64,000 bases of DNA from Sambucus nigra (GCA_949130495.1 OX422221.1:23757917-23821916); one strand, 5' to 3'; shown: positions 10,683 through 22,791, numbered from the stretch's first letter. The notes: generated from the sequence alone by a model not told the origin. Made by a program: numbers and translations.

Positions 10683-11635
10683 ATGAATTAAATGTGTATA
10701 TAGTGGTTTGATTAATCTACTGTGTGATAATTGTAGATAACGGTGAATTGAGAAAAATAATTGAAATAAGCTAATGAATGTTTATTCTTCTAGATTTGAA
10801 AAGCTTAATTCATATTAATGAGAAACGATTCATATAAATGAAAAACGTATATGAATGATTATATGACGTATGGTATGGGACATACGGGGTTATGATATGG
10901 GATGGAATCATATTAGGGAAACTAGTGAGGAGGAACCATTAACTAGAAGGTTAATAGGAAACGTTAAGTGTTCACTCTAGATGAGAGGTGAGAATAGCAA
11001 GTGAGAGTTGGATACTAACATGTACATAATAAATGCTTTATTGCACTTTTTATATACTTGCTGTTTTGAAAATTATTTTCACATCGGGCTCTGACCCGTT
11101 TCCTTTCATATTTTCTTTTCTATTGTATCTTCTATATCAGGTGTTCAGCAACAGGGACGCCAACCTTAGTTGATTTTGACGATCTATGGAGCTATGAAGT
11201 ATTGCTTAGATGCCTATCTTCATTTGATTCACTGTGTTCTTTTATATAGAGCATGTTGCCCAAAGGAACTCAGTTATCTCTTTTCTATCAGAGTCAAATA
11301 CTCTTGTACTCATGTCATTTTAATACATTTGATATAGTTGGGATTATTGTATTGGATTATTATTTGGGAATGTTTATTCCAATTGCATTAAAAAAAATTG
11401 TGTTATCTGTTTGGTTATTGGTGTTGTAGAATAATATGTGTTGCGTTATTCGTAAACTAATAAAAATGGATTTTGTTGAAATTAAAATTTGGAAAGTTTT
11501 TAACACCAGCTTAATTGGGTATTGGGTGATTAGTTAATGTTTTCGACAGTGATGCTAAGAATGAGCCGATTGTATATTCTATTTTAATTTGGTATGGGAC
11601 TGGCCACCCAGTATTTAATTAGGAGGGGTGTTATA
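8460..11635 (+). mobile_element. Solo LTR H (3.18 kb), Tekay-like, inside the CACTA element
   Basis: Begins TGTAATACCCCG and ends GGGGTGTTATA (the expected final CA has become TA). No internal region or second LTR follows. Flanking pentamers GATAC and GACTC are an imperfect possible target duplication. It shows the same plan as LTRs A and G: an AGAGAGAG purine stretch (about 8990), TAGAGGCAAGTG at 9141-9152, a palindrome cluster of CGATCGATCGATCG type at 9595-9632, a GCGCGTGAGG block near 10325, GGGCTCTGACCCG near 11087, and a pyrimidine tract ending in ATCAG at 11140. A (TA)n-(TG)n-(TA)n microsatellite lies at about 10612-10682. Most simply it arose by LTR-LTR recombination. Confidence 0.88.
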
Positions 11636-11639
11636 GACT

Positions 11640-12540
11640 CCTCCTTATCCTTCCCCTTCTTCGTTTGAATAGCCACATAAGCATCGAGCCTATGTGGCCT
11701 ACCCCCAGGGCCACTCCCTATCCCCTAAAATAAAATAATGAAAATTTTGTATCGGGCCTGCAAAGTAAAATAATGTAGAATAACATATTTCTGTAATTAT
11801 AGAAAAATAAAATATTTCTATCATCCTATGATCCACCTCGGCATAAGACGTCTAGTCGGAGTAGTGCACATCCGTCTTTTTTGCTGGATTTTCCCTCCCC
11901 GATTTGTGAGATGCCAATTGTCGCTCCCCAATCTCATTGTCAATGAACTTTTTCCATCGTGCCAATGAGATTGTCTCCTTCGGCGGGACGAACTCACAAA
12001 TTCGGATATTGGAGTCTCGGATCTTTCCAAAGTACCGGCCCCACAAATGTTTCTTCCACGTCTTGTGTTCCTCCCTCAACTGCTCCAAGACGGAATCGTG
12101 TAGTTCTGGGGCTAAGCTGAATTGTTCCTATCCAACAAATACAATGTTAGTTGCGAATAAATATAAATATAAATGGAAATGGAAATGGAAATTAAAATTC
12201 AAATACTCATATAAATATAAATATAAATACCTTACCTATAGTGCCGCCCAAATAGCTAATTTGAGCTTATTTGGCACCTCCCTCCAACTAGTGTACCTTG
12301 GGTCAATGATCATCTTTACCAGCTCGAGGGATCTTGCTAATATCCCTGTCTTGTTCTCGACGGCCATCCCCAATTTTCCCCATTTGGGGAGCCTAGGGGC
12401 CGAGGAGCCCTCGTTCCCTCGGCTACCACCGAGCCCAGACGACATCATCATAATCAGCATCATCATCCTTGCCTATATACCTGAAGGAGATATTTTCTGT
12501 AAAAAAATATTGTTATTAGTACAAATCCAAATGAATTAGA
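11640..12540 (-). pseudogene. CACTA second gene, 5' exons (plant Transposase_24-like)
   Basis: Minus-strand fragments in order: 12466-12236 ends in IDPRYTSWREVPNKLKLAIW, then GTAAGG after ATAG (12234) looks like a splice donor. An AT-rich intron follows, with simple AAATGG and AAATAT repeats. A frame from about 12124 to 11852 contains REEHKTWKKHLWGRYFGK and VPPKETISLARWKKFIDNE. A Gly-rich stretch with GRPHRLDAYVAI follows at about 11650-11720. This order is characteristic of the non-TNP2 protein of plant CACTA elements (Pfam family Transposase_24). Solo LTR H separates these exons from the 3' exon at 7675-8340. Confidence 0.65.
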
Positions 12541-12740
12541 AGAAGACATGCAAATATGTACAATTACTACAAATCCAAATCAACTATTACTGTTTAACAC
12601 CTCAATTCTGAATTCCAAAACAACAACGTCTATCTCATAATATGTACAATTACTAAAAATCTGTAACATCCTCACCCCCACCCCTACTGCCAAAACACAC
12701 GCACACTACACAACCATTGCCCCCCTCCACCCACCCTTAC

Positions 12741-12758
12741 CCCCCCCCCCCCCCCCAC
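12741..12758. repeat. Poly-C tract
   Basis: An uninterrupted run of about 17 C following a C/A-rich stretch inside the CACTA element, just downstream of the DUF4216 segment. Confidence 0.9.
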
Positions 12759-12870
12759 ACGCATACATATACAAAGGAAAGAGAGAAAAATAAAAAGATT
12801 GAAAATGATAAAGTGCAAGTCAATTAAAAGCATTAGAAATGGATTGATAAAGTACAAATTGGAATATTTA

Positions 12871-15588
12871 TTACAAATTGAAAAATTGTTTCAAATTCAG
12901 GTTATCGGCAAAAATGGATTGGTATTCGGTAGGAGCATCTAAGTCATCCACACTACTATTTAGACACTTTGGCGCATGTAGGATAATTGACCACACTTCA
13001 TTATTGATATACTCCGAGTAAAACACTTGGTTGACCTTTTGAAATACACAAACAAACGACTCATCACTCACATGGTCGTTTCTCTTCAACTTGGACAAGT
13101 CAACCATGATCAAATTGGTGTCGGGATCAACTTTACAAGCATTTTTATCCTTAACTCTTACCGAGTCACAGTAAAATACAACCTCTTTGAAGCTTATATA
13201 ATCCAATTCAAATATATTTCGAATTACACCATAGTAAGTCATTTCAGCTTCAACGAGGTTTCTATCTTTTGCACTCGCTCGAAAGAAAGTAAGAGCCTTG
13301 TATGAAATTTCTGAGTTATGTACATTTTTACTTTCCTCGTACACCCTTGCGCTGAATACGCAACCGTTTAATCGATACATTGTGTACTCTTGTGCCATGA
13401 ACAGGGGTCCAGTGCCTAGACGTGCAAGACTTGATGTCCCATCACCCGTCTTTAAGAGATGAGAACATAAATAAATTAATTAGGTTAGTTGTAAAGTTTT
13501 ATTGTAACGTAACGTTATATAACGACCATTTTCATTTAATTACCTATTGTGACAACCACAGCTTAAATTCGTTGTCTGATTGTACCATTGTTTTTCATCT
13601 TTTATTGTTCTCACGGGCTTCATATTTTCTGCATATTACAAAATTAATCATGTATAAAATAATCTGAAATAATGTAAAACTTAAAATAATTTAAACTTAC
13701 TTTTTCCGTTCCTCAACATCTTCATGTGTGTCAAATAGATAACGAGCTACTTGTTCATGTTGCAAACTCGTTAATTTCACTCATTTTACCATCACATGAC
13801 CACCATCATCGGTGAACTCATCAGTGTCATCAACGCTGGTCGAGTCTGGCATATAGTCCCGAGTATATATTGATGACTACACGGTGATGTATTCCTCTGT
13901 AATTTATGCTGCAGTGTATCGCGTATTCTTGACGTAATCTTTAAAAACTTTCATCAATCTTTCAAAAGAATACATCCACCGATATCTAACTGGACGGAAA
14001 ATAAGTGCCTCGTCGCATAGGTGTACCAATAAGTGAACACTTATGCCAAAGAATGCTGGGGGAAACTACTTCTCTAACACACAAATCGCTTCGGTCACCG
14101 CCAATTTTGCGGTCACTATGTGTTCTCGATTGACTACCTTCTCACACAAAAGTGAGAAGCAGATACTAATTTGTATAATATCCATCTGCAAATCCTTGTT
14201 CTTGGAGAAACAATGTTTAAACAATAGAGGAACCAATTGCATGATCACATGCCAATCGTGGGACTTACACTTATGTAAATCATGAGTAGCATAATTCAAA
14301 ATCCTTTGCAATTTGGACAAAAAATTAGATGGACCCTTCAAATTATATATTGTGTCTAAAAGCACCTTCCTTTACCCACTCGTCAAAGTAAACGCACCAA
14401 GGGGAATTATTGTCCTTCCCCTACTATCTTCTTTCAACCATAGTTGTGGCTTAAGTTTCAACGATTTAATGTCTTTTCGTGCATTTTATCCATCCTTTGA
14501 ATGAATCCCCCCAATTCAAGTTCCCACAATATGTTTATTGAGGTTCTTCTCTGTATGCATCACATCCAATACATGGCGCACCAGGTTATTCTTCCAATAA
14601 GTCAAGTAAAATAAAATTGACCTCCTAGACCATGCCTTTCTTGTCTCAGTTTCATTCCTAGTTGGGTTCTTATTATTCTTGACGTTCTTAAATTTGATAT
14701 TCTTACCGGCATATTAGGGTCACAATCTGAAGATTTACTTTCAATTTCTGAACCTGAAATTTTTCTAGGCGGTAGCCCATGTTCAACCCTGCCCGATAAA
14801 AAATTAGAACCATTCACAAATCTGAAACTATGAGACGGGGGTAAAGACCTCCTATGGAAATGGTATATATTTTTTGAGCTAGTAGAGAGACGGAGAGATT
14901 CAGTATCCGCTCCACAAATAAGACACCCCAAATAACCATGTACTACACAACCGGATAATGTCCCATAAGGTGGAAAATCATGAATTGCCCACATCAACAT
15001 AGCTTTCAGTGTAAACTCTTATTTTCTAAAAGAGTCAAATGCATACACACCCTCTTCCCACAAATCATTTAATTCTTCTACCAAAGGAGCCAGGTAAATG
15101 TCGATGTCATCACTTGGTTCCTTTGGCCCAGGTATCAATAAATACATCATCAAAAATTCAGGTCTCATACACTGTGAAGGAGGGAGGTTGAGTGGGGCTA
15201 GGATCACTGACCATACACTCTAATTGGTGCTTAGATTTCCAAATGGATTGAAACCATCTGTTGATATAGCTAAACGAATGTTGCGTTATTCTCCAGCAAA
15301 ATCGGGATACTCATAATTCCTCCTCCTCCAAGGTGTAGAATCAATAGGATGACGCCTGTGATTACCCCCTACTTCTTCCCTAGCATGCCAATTCATTGCC
15401 TCCGCTATCCATGGTACTATGAAAATTAGCTTTAATTTAGGCCCAACGGTAAAATATGTCAACACTTTTTGAGGCACTTTTGATCTTGTGCCTTCCTTGT
15501 CAGTAGATTGGACATATCTAGGTTCATCGCGTACCGGACAACGATCGAGATTTTCATACACCTTTCGGTATAGTATGAAGTCATACAA
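12871..15588 (-). pseudogene. CACTA TNP2-like transposase, degenerate
   Basis: Minus-strand remnant of the CACTA transposase. Segments in order: DEPRYVQSTDKEGTRS to HAREEVGGNHRRHPID (15588-15286); VILAPLNLPPSQCMRPEFLM and LIPGPKEPSDDIDIYLAPLV (15207-15019); IHDFPPYGTLSGCVVHGYLG and CLICGADTESLRL (15000-14602), all typical of the TNP2 core (Transposase_21); VRHVLDVMHTEKNLNKHIVG (about 14600-14520); and HKCKSHDWHVIMQLVPLLF (14365-14066), typical of DUF4218. An uninterrupted 175-codon segment at 13398-12871, with FYCDSVRVKDK and VNQVFYSEYINNEVWSII, matches DUF4216. Several in-frame stops, frame changes and AT-rich intron-like gaps break it. The 5' end of the gene was not found. Confidence 0.85.
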
Positions 15589-17073
15589 ACAAGCATGTCA
15601 TATTAAAACAAATAAAACTTTGAGTCGAAGATACAACTGATTAACAATAGTAGATTAATACCTTTGATTTTTTTATTCCCCAACATTCCCCCAACTTTAA
15701 CACAGGGCTAATCCAAACATGACCATAGTTTATCCTTTTCTAAATCTCCAGGGAACATACTCTTAGACAACGACTTTTAACTTGGGATAATTTGAAAAAT
15801 AAGTGTTAAATTACTACATATTTATAAAAACTCAATAATTCTTAATTCGTCCAACTTTGTTTTCCTAGTGAAAGAGTGTGTTTCGTACCTATATGAATAA
15901 TAGTACAACTTCAATTATTATTAAAAATAGTGTCTACCTTTTCTCTCTTGTGGCAATTAGATTTCAATAATAGGACATCTCCTATTATTTAGGTAAATTG
16001 GAAAAGTTAAATAACAAATAGAAAATTGGAACAATTTACTATACTGAGGTAATGTACAAATATCACTTGTACTATATTGAGTGATACATCAAGTAACTAC
16101 ATGAGGAAGTAGATATAAATATATATATTTCCATTGAAGTGGAACTAAAATTAGGGGCAGTAGACACAATATGATTTGTTTTAAAATTGACATGATATGT
16201 CATGTTCATGTTAATGTGTTTGAAACGAAATCATGTTGTGTTAAAATCATGACTTGTATTAGTCATGTGTTGTTGTGTAATTGATGCTTTTAATTACACA
16301 TTACAATTATTGTGTTTAGTTGGAATATTAGATAAAAAAACACAATTTCATGTCGTGTTGTATTTATATCTAGATAATATTTATTGAGTGGTGTCATTTC
16401 AACCCTAAACATGATCCCAATAACACAAGTGATTATAAATCACACACAGTGTTTGTTATCAATCACAGGAAAATGTGTAATAATATATTTACGGCTTGGT
16501 TTGTTGGGTTATTGGCATAAACTCAATCACCTTGACAATGGTCTTTACACGATGCTTGCCAACTCAATATTTAAAAACCATATCACAAGAAAATCCCAAA
16601 GCCCAAATTTTACCTTTTGAATTAAGAACCCAGTTGGATTGACATGATATTGATTCAATAGGTTGGGTCCTTGCTGAATCTTTTACACAAAATTGTGTTG
16701 TGTCAAAATTTTGACTCGTTTTAGTCATACTATCGTACTTTTCATATTTTTACTCATATTATCGTGTTGAATTGAGTGTAAAAATTATTAATCGCGAGTG
16801 TTTGGTGGTGAAAAAGTACAATTTATTATCGAGACTGGTTTGTGTTTAAATAAGTTTTCGTGTTGTTATGTGTTAGTCCAAGACCTAACCGCAAAAAAAC
16901 CCAAATTGAGAACCTTCACTAAAGGTGACCCGATATGTCGTGTTATATTATATTTTTTACATAATGCCTTGTTCGTGTCAAAATTTTGAATTATAATTGG
17001 CGTGTTATCGTATTTTAGTGTATTTAATTGGTTGTTAAAATAATTAATTATGGTGTGTTAGGTAAAAATATAA
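15589..17073. other. Unassigned AT-rich region left of element B
   Basis: The first few hundred bases may be the 5' intron or flank of the CACTA transposase. From about 16160 the sequence has two diverged direct copies of a TTGTGTTAAAATCATGACT(C/T)G-type motif (about 16243 and 16688) followed by TTTTAGTCAT, suggesting an old repetitive element that I cannot classify. No supportable gene. Confidence 0.5.
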
Positions 17074-18189
17074 TGTGACGACCCCCATTTTCTCACGTAA
17101 AGGCTAGCCAGGCACGATACGTCGAAGATGGGGCTTGTTATGTAATCTATATCATTTTTAGCACCGATCATAATAAACATTCAGATGACGAATCGCATTT
17201 GAATTAAAAATAAATTAAATAACAGTGAATCATAATAAAACCAACATCCACATTCATCAAAATGAAAATCAACATGAAAAAATACTGTCTCGACTCATAA
17301 TAAAAATGATCCAGGGCTTATGCCCTTACAATATTCCAAATAAATAAAGATAGGAAGAAGTAACAACCTAATCTAAAATCAATAATTAAATCTTCGAGGA
17401 ATAGCTCTTGACAGCAAGCCTGATATTATTTTTGCCCCGCTATCCCTATGTAATCAAACCGGGGGGGAACATTTTCATTTTTGGTCATCTCCATAGAGAT
17501 GCAAGAATGGACTTATTCAATTTAAAATGAAATAGTACGGTTGATTCAAAGTAAGAAAACTTCCATCCTCACTCACATACAGTAAATATCTCACCCCTCA
17601 GCTAAAATATGATATTTTTAACTAATAGAAATAAACCCCGAAATATTTAATTGGGACGAAGATAGTTAAATGTAAGAAGTATTAAGTGTAACTAGCATGC
17701 AGAACCGTACTTGTCTACACTCATCTTATTTATGCCCAAATTACCCCAGTCCAGTTACATATAATTGTGACACAATATCTATTTTATTTATGGCATATCA
17801 TAAGGGTCTGTGAATTATTGTCTACATTCTCAGACAATTGAAGTAATTTCATTTAAATCCGGGTAAAATATATGTGTCCTTTCATATATGAAACACACAA
17901 AGGCATTTACTAGTGTTGTCTCATTCGTGCTCTATCGGAAAGTCTGAAGGAATCTCTTATCCAATTCAGACATCATAAATCACATATAAGTGGTGCGGTC
18001 GCTAAGCAGTATACCAGTCCACGGTCCATACCTAGAGGTGACAAAGGCTCCCACCATCAACACCTACCACTCATACATGGCACTAATACGTAGTACCTAA
18101 ATGACCTACACATCGTCTAGCCCTTATAACGAAAATTATTAAATTTATTTAAGTTGTAATATTTTATACTGAAAGTACAGGGTATTACC
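17074..18189 (-). mobile_element. Element B 3' LTR, internally deleted
   Basis: Starts TGTGACGACCCCC and ends GGGTATTACC at 18189. It follows the right LTR closely up to the CCTACACATC area (about 18115), then jumps to the terminal ATTAAATTTATTTAAG stretch (about 18138). About 1.5 kb present in the right LTR is missing, including the palindrome cluster and purine tract. GATAGCGGGGC followed by ATATCAG on the minus strand (about 17425-17450) corresponds to the proposed splice acceptor. Confidence 0.85.
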
Positions 18190-18210
18190 TTCTCCTCCCC
18201 TTATAACGGA
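18190..18210 (-). other. Element B polypurine tract
   Basis: On the minus strand, AAGGGGAGGAGAA abuts the 3' LTR and is preceded by CTGAGGACGGAATTC, the usual pre-PPT trailer of this lineage. Confidence 0.8.
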
Positions 18211-19519
18211 ATTCCGTCCTCAGAATTTGTTGAAGCTTAACCTTATATTTTTATCATATTTATTAACCCAAGTTTTCACACCCAATTAGTCCATACCCAT
18301 ATCCCATGAGGTCAAAGAAAAGGCTCACCCATGACTATCACTGGGGTGTCCATATATTCCACATTATATATACACGCATGCATCTTAAACAAAGATGAAT
18401 GATACATATACATCCAATTAGTACAATCCATACTGAGGATATCCATACAAAAAGTAACCACCACATATGTATATGTAAAAATAAAATAATCATCTTAGTA
18501 TCAAACTTTCCTTAACTCCCGACTTTTGCCAATTTTGTGAGTAGGACCTCTCGTAAGCGAAATCCAAACAAGGAGACCTCCCGATACACAACTGCACGAA
18601 ATAATAAGTTATTGAGATCTATCGGCCCAAGACTAAAAATGAAAATTTAAAATATAAATAAATGTGTAAATTCCAATTTATGCCCATTGTCAACTAAAGT
18701 CTCATATCACTAAAGGGATATACTAAATCCCGTTGGATTTACCCATTTAATTATACTAAGAAAAATGACCCAATATGTCTTAGGATCTAACATCTCTATG
18801 CTTCCGAAAATTAGTAATTTCGTGCGTGGTATGTCTTGTGCACGAAATCCAAACAATGAACCATCCCGATACACTACTGTATAGCATTGTCGATCACTGA
18901 GATCTGTCAGTCCAACACCCATGTTTATAATGTGCTTAATCAATTTATAAGGCTCCAAGGACATATCATCGTTCATTTACCCATATTTAGAATCAATGTA
19001 TCATAATTCCCTTCATATTTACCATAGTTATAATGGACACTAGAGCCAACTAGTCACACTAAATTCGACTATTAACTTTAAATAGTCATGTAAAACAAAC
19101 AACAACCCTATGGTTTTATTTCCAATCCATCCCTAGGATATTATCATAATCTAACGTTAATTAGGAAAATAATTTTTCCGCAACTCTAAGTCCTCCTGAG
19201 GTCAATTATTATACCCATACACATGACGCACTATAGGTGCCTGCCGTTCAACTCACGGTAAAACAATGTAAAATGCTTAGACAAAACGGAGCCTAACTTC
19301 CCCAAATGTAAAGACGAGATAGTATTTACTTCCAAGTACTATGGACTACTACTCAACTAAGTATGTCTTACAAAATAGAGTAATTTGGGATCATGTCATC
19401 GATGTCTATACTGGCGTTTGTCCCTCTCCTAGTTCGACATAATATACGTGTTCGTACTGCAGTTGAGGTTGCTGTCCCTGAGGTGGATCTGGTAACGCTG
19501 GTGTAGAAGGGTGTCTATC
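18211..19519 (-). other. Element B internal region, non-coding part
   Basis: No coding frame supported. Two diverged copies of the dispersed CCTTGTTTGGATTTCG block (about 18535-18610 and 18780-18905, minus strand, with CAGTAGTGTATCGGGA) lie here, in the same position relative to the PPT as the copy in element A. Confidence 0.6.
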
Positions 19520-19560
19520 TATAAAAAAAATACTTTTTTATTCATGATACCCAAGAGGTG

Positions 19561-20370
19561 CCCCGCAAGGTCCATCACAGAAGTCCAAGATTGAGAAGTG
19601 CCACTGTAAGGGTCACCGCCACTGCAAGGGTCACTGCAGCAATGACATTCGAGAGGTTCCCCGCAAGGGCCACCATAGAAGTCCAAGATTGAGAAGTGCC
19701 ACTGCAAGGGTCACCGCCACTGCAAGGGTCACTGCAGTAATGACATTCGAGAGGTGCCTCGCAAGGGTCACCGCAGAAGTCCAAGATTGAGAAGTGCCAC
19801 TGCAAGGGTCACTACAGCAATGACATTCGAGAGGTTCCCCGCAAGGGCCACCACTGCAGAAGTCCAAGATTGAGAAGGTGCCACTGCAAGGGTCACCTCC
19901 ACTGCAAGGGTCACTACAACAATGACATTCGAGAGGTGCCTCGCAAGGACCACCGCAGAAGTCCAAGATTGAGAAGTGCCACTGCAAGGGTCACCGCCAC
20001 TGCAAGGGTCACTGCAGCAATGACATTCGAGAGGTGCCATGCAAGGGCCACCGCCGCAGAAGTCCAAGATTGAGAAGTGTCATTGCAAGGGTCACTACCA
20101 TTGCAAGGGTCACTGCGGCAAGGACATTCGAGAAGTGCCCTGCAAGGGCCACCACCGCAGAAGTCTAAGATTGATAAAGTACCACTACAAGGGTCACCGC
20201 CACTGCAAGGGTCACTGCAGCAATGACATTCGAGAGGTGCCTCACAAGGGCCACCCCAGAAGTCCAATATTGAGAAGTGCCACTGTAAGGTTCACTGCCA
20301 CTGTAAGGGTCACTGCAGAAATGTTATTCGAGAAGTGCCACTGCAAGGGTTTCGATAGAAACTCATATTG
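19561..20370. repeat. Minisatellite, about 8 units of 98-101 bp
   Basis: GAGAAGTGCCACTGCAAGG-type unit starts fall at 19593, 19691, 19789, 19872, 19971, 20072, 20173, 20272 and (partial) 20330. Spacing is 98-101 bp except one 83-bp unit and a 58-bp final one. Each unit contains two or more copies of a CACTGCAAGGGTCAC subrepeat and an ATGACATTCGAGAGGTGCC segment. Because the unit is near a multiple of three and GC-rich, several overlapping frames stay open on both strands, giving Cys/His-rich (+) or Cys/Ser-rich (-) peptides. Start codons recur once per unit, so these are not evidence of a real gene. Confidence 0.92.
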
Positions 20371-21049
20371 AGAAGGATCCCACCCAGGATGGCTAGAATG
20401 AGGGAGTGGATACCACGAGCAACTCCTCATCATGAAACGCCATTCTTTTAAAGAACAACAGTATTAACACTTTGCTTTCTTGTACAGGTTGCCTAGTGGA
20501 GCAAGCAAGGCTCAAGCAGGCTAGTTGGGACCTCCTGAGAGTCTTGGCTTGGTGGCTGAGGGACAAGGTATATTGAGAAAGCTCAACCACTTAGCATTAT
20601 AGGATTGAGAGAATACTAGTAGGAAGACCCAGAAGTCACTCAAGACTACACACACTTCACACTTGGTCACAAGTGAAGTGAGCAGCCAAAGAGTTGGCTA
20701 CTCACAAGAAATGAACTCTTTATAAAAAATGACTTTTCCAGAAGAGGGGTCCTCGAGGACCCTCTCAAGAAAAACAACAATTTTAGAAGAGAGGGGCGCT
20801 TAAGGCCTCCTCTCTCAAGATTTGCAAAATTGCACCACAAGTTACCATTTCAAAAGATAATTACCAAATTTGATATTTTGTCTTTATTAGGAGACATATG
20901 TGCTTTTTAACTTTTGGTCGGCGCCAGGTGGCACCTGTAGAGGGGATAGGCAAGGCTGCCTGCAGGTAGGGACAAATGGTACACTTCAGACATTGTTCCC
21001 CACTAACCCTATCAATTTTGGCACCAAAAAATGCCAACTCATCCCTAAT

Positions 21050-21066
21050 GCCCTAGTATAAATAGA
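21050..21066 (+). promoter_or_regulatory. TATA-box-like promoter element in the insert
   Basis: AGTATAAATAGACCTC is a strong plant TATA-box match about 380 bp before the right end of the insert. It fits a U3/R boundary of an LTR, but no LTR pair could be demonstrated. Confidence 0.4.
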
Positions 21067-21439
21067 CCTCTGAGAAAGGTCAAGAAGGATAGATAATTGA
21101 AATTGCACTGTTACGCTGCTAAAATATCACCAGACCTACCTAGTATTCTCTTCCTGCTCATTCTCTTAGTGCTGAGTGCCTTGTTCCTTCACTCCCCACT
21201 GACAGCCATCATTCTCAGGTGTTTCCCTTAAGAAAATTACCATTTTTTACTATGAAAGTTCATCTTCTTATAGGGAGTGAGTTGAAGCTTGAGTTCCATT
21301 GTTACCAAAAAGGGAAAGTTTCTTTAGAAGCTGCACCAGGAGACCTTGAAGACCTTGCAGGCAGCGTCTATTGGAGTGGGTCACGCCTCACCCTTTCTAA
21401 TTATTCATAGACCCCAGTCTCACTACCCTCCTACAGCTA

Positions 21440-22690
21440 GTACGGCCGGCACTACTGCCACTGGCTAGTCCTACAGTGTTTGACACTCACCCTAGGTGCC
21501 CGGTATCCTCGTTGTCCCCTAACTCCTATGCCACCCAATTTCCCTGAGGGAACTTCCTGGTGAAGTGGTCCTTCTCTCCACAAACATAGAATTTCCCTAG
21601 AACTGATGCCTATCTGGATGTAGCCCCTATTGGACCTGATCTTGCTGCCCTTCGAACTGGTAGCCTCTCTGCTATTAGCCCTACTGGCCCTAGCCCTGTC
21701 GACCATATATGTTCCTATTATAGGAACCCCTAGTTCTCTTATGCTACTCTGAAGGCTGAGGACCCCAAAATTGCAGGATCTCCTAGTTGTTACTCCTATT
21801 CCCCTTACCTTGCTGGTTGGATGTATCATTGTGGTGTATATCCTCCCCCTTATTTTTTGGAATGACCTATTATCCTAGTAATGCAGTAAGGTAACATTCA
21901 CTACCTGGGTATATGTAGTCAAAGTTGGATTCCCTAGTAGAGATTGTCTGATGGGTCAGACTGTCCCTGACACAAACTTCTCCGTCTTCCTATTCTCTGT
22001 TCTCACATCCTCCTTAGCAAAATAGGAAAGACCAGTAAACTCTTCCTTGTATTCTTCCATAGTGCGACTCCCTTGCTTGAGCTCCATGAACTTCTTTTGC
22101 ATTTCTGATTGCATCGCCTGAGGAAAGTACTTCCCCTTAATTTTCTCCCAAAACTAATCTATGGTCAACCTATAACTCTCTACTTCCAAAGTGAGGGGCT
22201 CCCACCACTAAACTGTTGCTCCTACAAGTCGAAATGAGGCCAACTTCTACTTCTAAACTGTCTTACACTCCACCATCCGTAAAGTCACTGAATATCTCTC
22301 ATCCACTTACTCGCCACTAAAATATCTGAATAGCCCGCAAACTCAAGTAGTTTTCCCTTAGTGAAGGCATCCCTAGCTCTATCCCAAATCAATATAGGTG
22401 TCGATACTGGTAGCACCACCTTCTATGGTGGTGGTGGCTACTGCTGAGGATGTGGTGGTGGAAAGTTCCTAAACATAGATGCCATTGTGGTGGACACTGC
22501 ATGAGCCATAATAGTGGCGATCTCTGTCGATCCTACCACAGGTTGGGCTGGAGGTGGATGCTACTACTGCTCCTATTGGGCCCCCTTCTCTTTAGCTGGC
22601 ATGATGGCACGTCTCGGTTTGCCTCTCCTACCGTTTGCCTATTGAAAGCAAATGAGGTTCGTATAGTAACTGATCATCAATAATACAATG
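21440..22690 (-). pseudogene. Element B gag remnant
   Basis: Minus-strand degenerate gag between the primer site and the insert. The zinc-knuckle area survives as CLWREGPLHQEVPSG (about 21540-21600), where Cys/His ligands have been lost. Upstream (21900-22400), segments parallel the better-preserved gag of element C, including the Lys/Gln-rich linker and the N-terminal Pro/Gly-rich repeats near 22440-22620. Multiple stops and frame changes make it non-functional. The wild-type protein would form the particle that packages element RNA. Confidence 0.7.
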
Positions 22691-22777
22691 ATTCCTAAAC
22701 ATAGGGCTTTATGCATCAAAGAATGCAATTCAGATCGTAACAAGATCAAACACATATCCTAAGGACAATAAAAATGT

Positions 22778-22789
22778 GCTCTGATACCA
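22778..22789 (-). other. Element B primer-binding site
   Basis: On the minus strand TGGTATCAGAGC is a perfect match to the initiator-Met-tRNA primer complement, two bases inside the 5' LTR. ATTGTCCTTAGGAT follows and is the B version of the conserved leader motif. Confidence 0.93.
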
Positions 22790-22791
22790 AA

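Larger units (their letters stand above)
19520..21430. mobile_element. Unclassified insert in element B carrying a minisatellite and promoter-like segment
   Basis: Element B's gag-side sequence up to about 19510 (GTTGCTGTCCCTGAGGTGG) and from about 21437 (GGCACTACTGCCACTGGC) corresponds to a continuous stretch in element C near 44180-44290. The roughly 1.9 kb between is therefore foreign. It contains the 100-bp minisatellite and then unique DNA with a TATAAATAG box near 21057 followed by AGACCTCTGAGAAAGG, resembling the promoter part of an LTR. I could not find terminal repeats, a primer site or a clear target duplication, so both type and exact ends are uncertain. A degraded LTR-element fragment is the likeliest alternative. 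Confidence 0.5.

Noticed and set aside
19519..20371. Several overlapping Cys-rich frames of 60-120 codons on both strands
   Set aside because: They are by-products of a 100-bp GC-rich tandem repeat, with starts recurring once per unit. Reported as a repeat, not as genes.
20930..21070. Promoter-like DNA considered as an endogenous pararetrovirus fragment
   Set aside because: Only a TATA box and generic leader features are visible; no viral coding motif is present, so no such claim is made.
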